Below, in pieces: positions 1 to 15,833 of a stretch of DNA of 64,000 nucleotides. The notes under the pieces are model-generated. The model was not told the origin of the DNA and made no database searches. It worked only from the letters and a program-made list of their open reading frames with translations. Each line of letters begins with the position of its first letter. Positions within the stretch are counted from its first letter, which is position 1. The translations under genes were made by a program, and so were the position numbers. Source of the stretch: Macrotrachela quadricornifera (lineage: Eukaryota > Rotifera > Eurotatoria > Philodinida > Philodinidae); assembly GCA_022393335.1 (NCBI GenBank), contig JAJEKB010020357.1:62296-126295 (forward strand), given 5' to 3'.

Positions 1-5742
<5,742 letters not shown>

Positions 5743-6099
5743 TCGTGTGTAATTATTTGTCATGTGTTCTTTTCTAAAATGTATTTCTGTCAATTGACAA
5801 AAAATGTTTTTTTTTTGTTATTTCTTTTTCTCTTTCTATTTATAAAACAACTAATGTGCTCATGATTTCTGTTTTGCTATTGTGCATATCAATGTATAGT
5901 CGTATATGAGACGCAAATATGAAAAAAAAAGAAAGATATGTTTTTGTTTTCTGAGACATGCATAGAGAATTTTTTTCCTTTTGGTTTTGTGATTTCTTTA
6001 TGTATATGTATGTGGTTCGATCCTATTTTGTTGTCTATATGAACATAATAAAAGGACAATAGTCCTTAAGATAAAAAAAAAAACGATTTTGAATAGATA
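5743..6099. other. USP7 / membrane-protein convergent intergenic region
   Basis: 357 bp between two convergent stop codons. It is T-rich on the plus strand and contains one AATAAA at about 6047 suited to USP7 polyadenylation. No ORF is supported. Confidence 0.5.
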
Positions 6100-7449
6100 T
6101 TATATTGGAATTGTATGATAATTATGTTTACACCATGGTTTATTAGTGTCAAGTATATGTGCCATGGATAATAAAGCATGTGATCCATCAATATAAGGTT
6201 CATGAATTGGTACATTGAATACTGTATCATTTGGAATATCTTCACTTTGATTATCGTCAGATCCATCGTCGGGATCAAGTAAAAAATGTACATGATTTTT
6301 GACAGATATTAATTTGAACGATGATTCATTTTCATCAGAATTACTTGTACTACTATCTGATGTTATTGATGGTTCAGTAAGAATAATAGCTGGTGATGAA
6401 ATAAATTTTTTTTTAAGTTTATTATTTTCTTCATGATTTGTATGAATATTTATTGTATTATTTTGTTGTTCAGTTGTTGCATCCATAAAAGAAAAAGATT
6501 GTCGTACAAGACTAACAGATGATAATGTAGAACGTAATCTTTGTGTTTTATTAATTAAATGTTGATGAACAATATGAGCTAAACGACGTTTTCGCATTGA
6601 AAATAAACCTTGCAAAACAATAAGTATACCAAGAATAATTGAATATTGTGTTAAAACAAATAAAAGACCATGTACGGGATGTTTTAAATGATCATGTAAA
6701 ATATCTTGGCATATAAATAAATCTGGTATTTGTGTTGAAGTATTGATTTGATAATAATATATACATATAGAATATTTTTCTTTCGGATTTAATCTAATTA
6801 ATAATAATGAATTTGTAAAATAATAATCATTATTTGATGTAGTTTTTAAAACTAATTGTTCCATTTTAAGTATTTTTTCTATATTTGTTTTATATTGTCT
6901 TATAGCAAAAAGAGAATATTTTAATGAATCAATTGATTGAATTGAACGTGATGGAATAGATATCATATTTGGGTATATATTAATTTTACTATCATTTTTA
7001 ATAGGCATTTTTTTTTCATTTGTTAATTTTGAAATTGAATATAAAGAAAATACTATACGAACTGTTTCTTTATCAATAAATGTCCAATTTACTTCATAAT
7101 GTGGTCCAGGATGAAATTCTTCGGTACTTATATCTGATTCATTAATTATTCGTTCAGAATAATTATTATCAAAAAATATTTCTTGTTCAATTATTTTAGT
7201 AGATTTCTTTTCAGATAATACTATTGATGAATTATTTTGGAATAATTCTGTTAATGAAGAATTGGTATCAATAATCTAGTAAGAAGCAAAAGAAAAGAAT
7301 ATAATGATTTATATTTGAGTATTTATTTTTCTCTTTACTTGTTCAAATACAAAATTTGTATCAAACTTAACTAATGTTTCTGGTACGATTTGTTGTAAAA
7401 CATTTGTTTCACTTAATGATGCAAATAATAGAAATAAAAATTGCTTCAT
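6100..7449 (-). CDS. Single-pass type I membrane protein, family unknown
   Basis: Two exons: 7339-7449 (start, 37 codons) and 6100-7275, joined across a 63-nt GT-AG intron, giving 428 residues. The upstream exon adds a hydrophobic signal-peptide-like N-terminus (MKQFLFLLFASLSETN) that a start at internal Met 7008 would miss. Residues of roughly 20-275 form a predicted extracellular part with several N-x-S/T sites. That part ends in a stretch resembling an FN3-like strand pattern (YSICIYYYQ followed by a Cys). A membrane span follows (HGLLFVLTQYSIILGILIVL), then a basic stop-transfer (MRKRR). The cytoplasmic tail of about 130 residues is rich in Ser, Asp and Glu. I do not recognise the family; an adhesion- or receptor-like accessory protein is only a guess. 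The gene is convergent with USP7. Confidence 0.72.
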
Positions 7450-8336
7450 AATCAATATATCTTTTAAATACGTAGATACGATAATATATAATAATAGATT
7501 TATTTACATAGGATTGTGTCAAACGGACAATGAAAGAGTATATAATGAGTGGGATAGAAATAAATAGTTGATGCGAAGATGCACGTACTAACACATAGGC
7601 ATATTTTATTTGCACTTTTAGAATATCTATGAGAGCAAAGTAAAGCAGTTGAAACTATGTTGAGTGGTTTGATATAGAAATAAAAATGATGGCAATGTAT
7701 TATTCAGTAAGTTGTATAATAATTATTGCTTTATAAAGTGCGAAAAATTGATACAACTATCATCAACAGGAATATATTATATAAACAATGAATGTATTAC
7801 AATATAAACTATAATTTATCCTTTTTGACTTCGACGTATTTAACCTTTGATTAGATAGGCACGTGTATTCGAAATGTGGATAAAGAATATGAAGATATTT
7901 CGTATTCTTTTATAAAATTCTTTTCTCTAATATGATGAAAAAATATTTATCTATATGATAAGATTTGTACCGATTTAGAATAAAAAATATTTATTAAATA
8001 ATAGAAAATTATGATTGATAAACAACATAAATCATTTAATTCGAGAAACGTCAACTTTTTCGGCTACAAAAAATGTCGTTTACAAGTTTCATGAACAAAC
8101 TTATAATCGACTTTTTTCTGCCGTCGGCAAAATTTATGCTTCCCTTGTGTAGGGTATCTCATCAATAACTATACAATTTTCTTAACGATCGAGCTGATGC
8201 TTTTTACTGATGGTAGAGCAGTGGTGAAAGTTTTTATTTATAAGAAAGATAATATCAAACAGGAGGCTTTATAGTATCCAAGTTAGCATTAATATAGATT
8301 TATAAACGTGTTATTGGTGACAAAAAAGGGAATTCG
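7450..8336. other. Intergenic, 5' flank of the membrane-protein gene
   Basis: AT-rich. No ORF, RNA gene or repeat could be supported. Confidence 0.4.
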
Positions 8337-9402
8337 GAAGTTCGTCAATAAGACTTTCGCCAATATTAGCAATGCTCGACACGAGGAATTTACTAAGGAC
8401 ACGCTGAAATATTATATCATCATAGAGAAGTTGGGTGTGCTTCGGCAGCAGTAGGAATTGTAGTTGGTTGATGCTGCTTTGTCTTTTCGATAGACTTTCT
8501 CGTGGTGTTCCACTAGAGAGTTATAATTGCAATTGTGTCGATAGTTGATCAGTTGTTGCTGGATTAGCTAACGAGAGAACCTCCCCAACAGTTGGATGCC
8601 GTTTAAGCCCGTATTTTGCCTATGACTAGGGCTCAGTGAAACTAAAAAAATCCTATAAGAATTCGGGTCCATATTTTGCTTAGCTAAAGTTATGACCGTT
8701 TTAATGAGTTTTCGGCCTTTGGATCAGTTATTCATGGAAACCTCAATTATGAGGTTTTCACCTGAAAATTTTTCCGCAAATGATTCTCGAGGCTATTAGA
8801 ATATCTTAAAACTTTACTCAAACGAATGTACTTTTCCCGAGATATTGAGTGTCTCACATAGCTTGATTCTATGGCCTCACTTGTGATATATAAGCGGGTT
8901 TTGTGCATTTGATATTTCAAGAGAAATATTTTCATTTGAGCTGAAAATTTTTAGGATGTTCTAGTGGCCGTAAGATCTGTGCGTGGGCAAAATTTCAGTT
9001 AAAAATCTCGTAATGAAGTTTTCCATGAATAGTTGACACAAAAGCTGAAAATCCAATAAAACGGTCTTAACTCTGGTTGAGTCAGGCATGAGTTCGAGCC
9101 TTTATAGAATTTTCTTAGTTTTACGGTGTACTATTCGTAGGCAAAATATGGGCTCAAATGGCGTCCGACGAATTGGGAAGTTCCCTTGTGAGTGAATTAT
9201 CTGATCAGCTGTCTGAAGGAAACGCGCAGTGGCGTGTGTTGTGATAGGCATCGATCAATCTACAAAGTTTGTGACTAAAACATAGTGACGATGGGCGTTG
9301 AATTATTCAATTATGATCAAATGTTACTGTGTCTCCGTGAAATGGGCAAGACCGTAGAAGAAATGATATGCGAATGAGGCGAAAGTCATATTGGCGAACT
9401 TC
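8337..9402. mobile_element. Foldback-type non-autonomous DNA element
   Basis: The two ends are an inverted repeat of about 25 bp: GAAGTTCGTCAATAAGACTT at 8337 and, read on the opposite strand, GAAGTTCGCCAATATGACTT ending at 9402. The interior is also palindromic. About 8560-8835 matches the reverse complement of about 8925-9210, sharing segments such as CCGTATTTTGCCTA and ACAGTTATTCATGGAAA-like stretches. The whole can fold into one long imperfect hairpin with a short loop near 8840-8925. The outer 200 bp of each arm has diverged more. No transposase ORF is present; the short ORF in the loop follows from the palindrome. I could not identify a convincing target-site duplication. A related partial copy lies at 47270-47475. 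Confidence 0.62.
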
Positions 9403-10030
9403 TTGCATCCTCATCTGCAAATAAACCATTGTGAGATTCTGGCGCTAAACACGATGATAATAAACTTGATAGTTACACTATTAAAAAAAGAAAGTCTCCA
9501 TAATGATTAGAAAGTATTAAGAAAGAGGCAACTGCAGTTAACTGAATCTGATCGCAGGTTTTTTTTTTTATTGTTCATGATTTTTATTTAAATTTTTATA
9601 TTAGACTAAAATTACCTAGAAATTGGCGGTTGATTGCAGTTTCAGTTTAACGTAAATTTTTTTTTAAATTGGTTTTTAAACTTATATATCAACATAGGTA
9701 TGAAAGAATGTTTACAAAAAATAATATCTGTTCCAGTCGATACTTTGGTGATAAATAAAGTCCATGATGTATAAAAAGCTCAGACGGTCTTCATCCGACT
9801 ATCAATCAATCTTAAAGAGAGAAATCACTAAGTTTGTTTACAAATGATAACATTATTTATTGAATTTTTATATTTCAATAAAATATATTTTGCGAACTCA
9901 TAATTTTTTATTCACATATTTTATGTGAAAATAGGTTTTTTCTTGAATACGAAGAGATGTTTTATGAAGCTTTATTTCTGCATATATAACGAGTGCATTT
10001 ATCTTCTTCTCTTTTATTTTCTTTAATATA
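9403..10030. other. Intergenic, nothing recognised
   Basis: AT-rich stretch between the foldback element and the VNTR-bearing repeat. No ORF or motif is supported. Confidence 0.4.
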
Positions 10031-10495
10031 TTCTCTTTCTCGTAGAGAAGAGTCTAGCAAGAATAAATTGTTTATTTGTTTGCTTGCTTGCTTGTATGTC
10101 CGCACAAGGTCAAAAAAACATTGTGTTAATATTTTCTGTAAAACTTGACCAAAGGGTAATCTGGATCGAGGAACTCGAATCCGATGTTAGTTTCTCGAAA
10201 TCTTTTTCGGATCCATTTTTTTATAAGGGTTGACCGAAGGGTAATTGGGGTCGAGGAATCCAAATCTGAAACCTGTTTTCTAAAAATTTTTTTATGCTCA
10301 AATTTTAAATAAACGACAAATTTTTAACAGAAAAATATTTGTTTTTATGAGGTTTGGTCAAAGGCAGTTAATGTCCAGAAACTTGAATCTGACTCCGGTT
10401 TTTTAAAATTTTATAAATGCATAGCTTGACGGTAGTTTAGAAACACGATTTCTGCGAGAAAGAGCTGAACGAGTCTTTAGACGAGCGCTACTTGT
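10031..10495 (+). repeat. VNTR-bearing interspersed repeat, copy A (3 units)
   Basis: Begins TTCTCTTTCTCGTAGAGAAG and ends GAGCGCTACTTGT. These same termini bound the longer inverted copy at 13374-14221. Between them lie a short GCTT-rich run and about three diverged tandem units. Each unit contains TTGACC-AAGGGTAAT, then TCGAGGAA, then GAATC-GAT. A second internal CTTTCTCG-like motif near the right end sits in inverse orientation to the left one, so the ends may be weak terminal inverted repeats. No coding capacity. Confidence 0.7.
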
Positions 10496-11035
10496 CTTAT
10501 TTATGTTAATCTGTGGCCAATTCTGTTACTTGTGGAAATCGATCATTTTGTTTCAATACTATCTCTATTTTTATACACACATTTAATATCCACTCTTGAT
10601 TATTTTATAATCAATGGTACATATATAATAACAATCGAAATTATTATACAAGGGTTCACAATAAGCATATAATAGTTATATCTTTTAAGAATAATATTAT
10701 TAAAGGATGATATTGGATGAACATAACATCTTGTAATAGCGTTATCTTTAGGCACACAAATTCTTACAAATATTCTCATAATTCTATTGAAAATATTTTT
10801 ACTTTGTTATTTGTATATATACATGTGAAAAGAAAATTCAACGATAATCAAAAAAGACTTCCAAAGAAGTGGTTAGATGAGCATGAACTTACCCATATAT
10901 AATATTAATGCAATTATCAAATAAATGCTCTATTAACAAAAATGTTTATAAAGATGATAATTAACAAGGAAAAGAAATAAATAACAACTAAATATAAGTT
11001 TGACAGATTTATTCGACGAAAACATAAAAGAATAA
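10496..11035. other. Intergenic between repeat copy A and a small ORF
   Basis: A 61-codon ORF on the plus strand (10717-10902) has no recognisable feature and I do not call it. Otherwise AT-rich and empty. Confidence 0.35.
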
Positions 11036-11212
11036 TTATTCGCTAATTAAAATATCTTTCACAATTTGATAATGAACAATAGTTAATAATGTGATCGTTA
11101 TTTTTAATAATAAGAAAATGGAAAATAAAAATATACAAAGACCAATAATAAGTGTGTAATAAACATTTGGTATGTCTTCAATAAAAAATTCCGCCTGTAT
11201 ACACAAATTCAT
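11036..11212 (-). CDS. Small predicted membrane protein, possibly frameshifted upstream
   Basis: A 58-codon ORF from ATG at 11212 to TAA at 11036. It has a strong hydrophobic span (YYTLIIGLCIFLFSIFLLL) and a short charged tail ending DILISE. A second ATG at 11270 reads MTIFETLFRLFFF in a frame that would join this ORF if a run of nine Ts (near 11232-11240) had eight. Either the internal ATG is used, or the gene or assembly carries a homopolymer frameshift. The ORF was too short to be listed among longer ORFs. Unknown family, low certainty. Confidence 0.3.
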   Translation of the reverse strand: MNLCIQAEFFIEDIPNVYYTLIIGLCIFLFSIFLLLKITITLLTIVHYQIVKDILISE

Positions 11213-11288
11213 AATAGCAAATAAACTTGATAAAAAAAAACAATCGAAATAGTGTTTCGAAAATCGTCATTATTAAAATTATATTAAT

Positions 11289-11800
11289 ACTAGCGGTAGT
11301 ACCCGGTGTTGCTCGGGAAATCACCATACTGGAAACTTATCATGTCAGAAAACGACAGAAGATGTATAGGAGGCTTGATTAAGGCCTTTTCATCTATTAT
11401 TACTACATATCCCGCCGTGCATACACTTATATTCATTTTTAAATCGGATAATTCAGCAAATAGTGTGGGAGCGTAACAGTCTTTCTCTTAACTCATGCGT
11501 AATTCCATAATTTATACCAATACTCAGCGCAAAAAAAGGGACACTAACAGGTGGATATTCTAACAATGGCAGCAAATGTCCCGAAGTTTCTGAAAAACTG
11601 GCAAAAATTGTAATGTATCATAACTTGTTGTGAAATTTCAGCCCAATCCTCTCGCCAGTCATCCTGATCCCTTTCGACCATCCTCGAGATCTAAGAGTAT
11701 GCCATGAAGAGTTTGGCATTCCCAACTCGTGCGATGTCCAAATGCATAAAAAACAGACAGACAGACAGACAGACAAACTTTCTCCTTTATATATATAGAT
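11289..11800 (+). repeat. ACTAGCGGTAGTACCCGG short interspersed repeat, copy 1
   Basis: Starts ACTAGCGGTAGTACCCGG, then GTTGCTCGGGAAATC. Ends with a CAGA simple repeat, ACAAACTTTCTCC and TTTATATATATAGAT. The same head and tail recur at 12264-12791 and the tail at 12261 and 26900, so these are family boundaries. About 510 bp with no protein-coding capacity. The (CAGA/CAAA)n plus AT-rich tail suggests a SINE-like or otherwise non-autonomous retroelement, but no pol III boxes are clear. Confidence 0.7.
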
Positions 11801-12261
11801 TAGAAACATCCGATTTTCAAATTTAAACCAACGAATCCTCGACAAAAAATTATTAATCTTAGAATCCTCACAGATTCCCGAAATTTCTGGAAAATTGACA
11901 CAAAGTTCATTGCGATAGACCTTCATTGAAATATCATCCGGACGCCACCTCCCTACTCCTATTAATGCTAACCGAACTCTTTAAAGCTGCCTCTGAACTC
12001 AAAGTAGCACCATGGAAAGTTTGAGAATGTTAGCTAATACAGCACTATCTGGGTGAGACCTCACCCACACCCCAGACCCACATCCTCCTCACCCACACCC
12101 TCGATGGGTGACCACGCCATGACCTTCCTCTGGGTCTGGAGAGGCACCATGGAAAATTTGGTGACGCTAGCTTCTACCGGGATGGAGTTATAAGCGAACA
12201 AACAAACAAACAAACAAACAAACAAACAAACAGACAAACTTTCTTCTTTATATATATAGAT
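11801..12261 (+). repeat. Short interspersed repeat, copy 2 (5'-truncated)
   Basis: Lacks the ACTAGCGG head but shares the 3' half of the family: CTTCCTCTGG, then CACCATGGAAAATTTGGTGA, then ATAAGCGAACAAACAAAC and CTTTATATATATAGAT at 12261. It contains an internal partial duplication of the CACCATGGAAA segment (near 12010 and 12150) separated by a CACCC-rich run. It abuts copy 3 directly, which suggests nested or serial insertion. Confidence 0.6.
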
Positions 12262-12263
12262 AG

Positions 12264-12791
12264 ACTAGCGGTAGTACCCGGCGTTGCTCGGGAAATCTCC
12301 ATACTGGAAACTTACTATGTTAGGAAACGACAGAAGATCTATAGAAGACTCGCTTAAGATCCTTTCATCTATTATTACTACATGTCCCGCCGTGCATACA
12401 CTTATATTTATTTTTAAACCGGATAATTCAGCAAAGTGTGGGGATGTAACCGTCTTTCTCTTAACTCATGCATATTGCCATACTTTATACTATCAATCAG
12501 TGCAAAAAAGTGATATTGAGAGGTGAATATTCTAATAATGGCAACATATGCTCCGAAACAATCATACGCACAAATTCTCTGAAAAAGACATTTACTGTAG
12601 TAAATCCAACAATAGACGGGAGTAACACCCCCTCAGATGAAACTTTTGAGTCAAAAACCATCCTATGACCTTCCTCTTGATCTAGGGAAGTATTGTAGAA
12701 AATTTGGTGACGCTATCATTTACCGGGATTGAGTTATAAGCGGACAGACAAACAAACAAACAAACAAACTTTCTTCTTTATATATATAGAT
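12264..12791 (+). repeat. Short interspersed repeat, copy 3 (full length)
   Basis: Head ACTAGCGGTAGTACCCGG at 12264 and tail CAAACAAACTTTC then TTTATATATATAGAT ending 12791. It is about 85-90% similar by eye to copy 1 through the first 280 bp. The 80- and 66-codon plus-strand ORFs inside it are not conserved between copies and are not called. Confidence 0.7.
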
Positions 12792-12868
12792 AAGAAAGTA
12801 GAATCAAATAATTTTGTAATGGAGATAAAGTATTATCATAAGATTATTTTAATGTATTTATTATTTTC

Positions 12869-13344
12869 CTATAATTTATAAGATATAGAATTATAATCTA
12901 AATTATAAATTGAAGACCAAAATATCTGACACACCGTATCATTTATATGAAGATTATTTCTAGCAACTTTCTTTAATTCAAATAAATTTTGTTTCATTGT
13001 ATTCAGTTGATCTCTTTCTTTTCTCAAATGTTCTCCAAAATATTCATGTTTAGAATGAATATTTTTTATCCTGGAAAAAACTATAGACAATATCCAATAA
13101 TAAATAATAATTAAAATAAGATAAATTAATAATATTATCCATTTATTTTGTTTTAACAAATAATCAAACGGTTGTAGTTGCTAAAAATTAATAAAAAATA
13201 TTTAGTTAGAAATCTTCTTTTAGAGACACAAGAGAAATTTGTTTACCCCACAACTAGACATTTATCATTTACCATTCTACCAATAGTTTTGTTTTTTATT
13301 TTGTCAGCTAAATTCGTATTCATAGCAACTGAATAAGCTGACAT
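12869..13344 (-). CDS. Small membrane protein, putative two exons
   Basis: A 96-codon open stretch (12869-13159) has no ATG start of its own. Its frame runs upstream to a TTTTTAG acceptor at about 13182 (QLQPFDYLLKQNKW). An upstream exon starting at ATG 13344 (MSAYSVAMNTNLADKIKN, then MVNDKCLV) can be joined if a GT near 13249-13256 is the donor. The protein would have one membrane span (WIILLIYLILIIIYYWILSIV) and a lysine- and asparagine-rich tail with coiled-coil-like character. Family not recognised. The donor choice is uncertain. It lies between the two inverted VNTR repeats. Confidence 0.4.
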
Positions 13345-13373
13345 AATGAAAATTTTATTAATCTGTAAGAATA

Positions 13374-14221
13374 ACAAGTAGCGCTCCTCTAAAGACTCAC
13401 TCTTCTCTTTCTCGTAGAAATTGTGTTCTAAACTACCGTCAAGCGATTCACTTATAAAATTAAAAAAACCGAAGTCAGATGCAAGTTCCTCAATCTCACC
13501 TGCCTTTGACCGAATTTCATAAAAACAAATGTTTTTTGTTGAAAATTTGTCGCTTATTTAAGAAATTGACCTCCAAAATATTTTTAGAAAACTGACTTCA
13601 GTTTTAAATTCCTCGTCCTCGATTACCCTTCGGTCAACGCTTATAAAAGAACTTTTTTTGTGAAAAAGTGGTTCTTTGTGTAAAAAATTGATCCTCAAAA
13701 AAATTCTAAAAAACTAATATCAGATTCGAGTTCCTCGACTCCGATTATCCTTCGGTCAACCCTTATAAAAAAAGTTTTTTTGCAAAAAGGTAGTCCTTTG
13801 TCTAAAAAAATGATCCTCCAGAAAGTTTAAAAAACTAACATCAGATTCGGATTCCTCGACTTTGATTAGCCGTCGGTCAATCTCTAATAAAAGAACTTTT
13901 TTTGTGAAAAAGTGGTTCTTTGTGTAAAAAATTGATCCTCAAAAAAATTCTAAAAAACTAATATCAGATTCGAGTTCCTCGACCCCGAGTACCCTTCGGG
14001 CAACCCTTATAAAAAAAACTGTTCTGCAAAAAAAGTGGTTCTTTGTGTAAAAAAAGGATCCTCACAAAAAAATTTAAAAAACTAACATCAGATTCGGATT
14101 CCTCGACCTCGATTAACTTTTGGTCAACCCTTATGTTTTTTTCACCCTCCGGACATACAAGCAATCAATCAATCAATCAGACAATTTATGTTTGTAAGAC
14201 TCTTCTCTACGAGAAAGAGAA
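13374..14221 (-). repeat. VNTR-bearing interspersed repeat, copy B (about 6 units)
   Basis: Reverse-oriented homologue of 10031-10495 with the same two termini (ACAAGTAGCGCTC at 13374 and CTACGAGAAAGAGAA ending 14221 on the plus strand). The middle has about six tandem units of 115-130 bp. Each has TCAGATTCG, then TTCCTCGAC, then CCTTCGGTCAACCCTTATAA, with poly-A/T interruptions. Copy A has about three units, so copies differ mainly by unit number. Confidence 0.72.
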
Positions 14222-15833
14222 CTAATAATGATCTTCATCGATCGAGAAGTAATCTTACATTATCAAAAAATCAATTTCGAATGACACCGTATATAAGGAG
14301 ACGATTCTATCATGAAAAACAGCCTCTTGGAAAGAGTAAGGATTAAAAAGGTAAATCGCGATTCTGCTCGAAAGTACATTACAGACTGATCCCTCCAAAA
14401 AGTTCCTTAGTTGTCACTTCAAAACAAGCACAAATGCACGCCCCTCGATTACCCCACAGCTAAGCTGATGAACGAACGTTATATCTCCAAAAAAGAGCTA
14501 GAGAATACATCAATGAAGTTGTATTTTGATTTCGAATTCCTATTTATGATGATCAATAGAAGTCAGCAATCAATATGGGAAACTAACTATATCAGTCGAT
14601 TCCTTGATCCTGCGGCAAATAAAGCCGATTTTTTTTGATTCTGACACAAACTGACAGAGAAACTATTTTTTTTCATATGACCCGCCTTTCAGTCAAGGGA
14701 AACAGTTTGTCCAAGTCGAAGTACTTTAAAGTTCAAAAGGACGTTGTTTATCCATTGGGAAAATGCGCTTCGATGATGACGAGCAATATTAAAATTTTGA
14801 AAAACGCAATATTTCTATAGAGATGAAACAATCTCCATCTGTCGTTCTAGTTCCTAGATGTGCGGCGACATTTGTGAACATGAATAAAATTATTCACTGC
14901 TCAACATCTCCAAATTTATTTTCTTTACAAGCAAATCTTAGTCACAAATTGATCACGATGTATTGTTGAACTTTTCTTCAATCGATCATGGCATTTCTTA
15001 AAACTTTTAATATGTCACGAATTTTTCTAATTCTAGTCTTTGTGTATGTAAATTTCATTATACCATACATATACTTTGAGATAATTACGGCGCGCAAAAT
15101 AAGAGCGTGTTTTTTTTTGCTTTCCTACTCGATTGCTAGAGCAAAAAAGAAAACGAGTCTCCTGCTGTCTTTTTCGTTCTGAATCGTGGCTTCTTATTCG
15201 ACGACTATGTATATAGATATGCATGAGTGAATATTATATTTTCATACAAGTGCTGTTATAAAAGACAAGCTGGCGTGTATGTTTTGCACTCATATTATCG
15301 TTTCTTAACGACAAGTTCGTCTCAGTAACTATCATACGAATGCCCCCCCCCCCTTTTTTTCTCCTATTTTTTTAACCCCCCCCCCCCCCCCCCATAATAG
15401 CCCCCCTCCACCAACATCACCAGCATACTCTCATTTCGAAAAATTTTTTTGAAACTCTGGTTAGTATTCCTACAATAAAACTGGCAAAAATTGTATATTT
15501 TCGAGTAAAAAGCTGTTTGAATCTTATTTATAACAAGGGAAATCTCAAACTTCCCTTCAAAATCCTTGACAACCCTCTCAAAAGCACTCAGATGCTAGAG
15601 AAACCTACTGAACGAAAATTACATCTGAGATCTTTGAAAATTCTTGGAACCTGATAGAAGTCTCCTCCGAAAAATTTAACTGATGGATTGTTTAGAAGCC
15701 TCCAAGTGCTTCTAATATAGAGATGAATTTACTGATGACAGCTGTTAAAATGAATCAAATTTTTCCAATTTCTTCAACATCTTACAAGAAATTGTCTTCT
15801 TCCGTCATATTATAACAAAAACTTTCATTGTAG
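14222..15833. other. Intergenic upstream of the LRR array
   Basis: Several 60-75-codon ORFs here show no protein-like pattern and are not called. The only notable structure is the C-tract cluster at 15343-15406. No upstream domain exon for the LRR gene could be identified. Confidence 0.4.
15343..15406. repeat. Poly-C tracts (C11, C18, C6)
   Basis: Uninterrupted C runs at 15343-15353, 15376-15393 and 15401-15406, separated by T-rich sequence. The minus strand is therefore G-tract rich and could form a G-quadruplex, with an i-motif on the plus strand. About 430 bp upstream of the first LRR exon. Tract lengths may be assembly-sensitive. Confidence 0.75.

Noticed and set aside
8747..8935. 62-codon ORF in the foldback element
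   Set aside because: Spans the hairpin loop and has no protein-like motif.
12284..12668. 80- and 66-codon ORFs in the short interspersed repeat
   Set aside because: Not preserved in the sister copy at 11289-11800.
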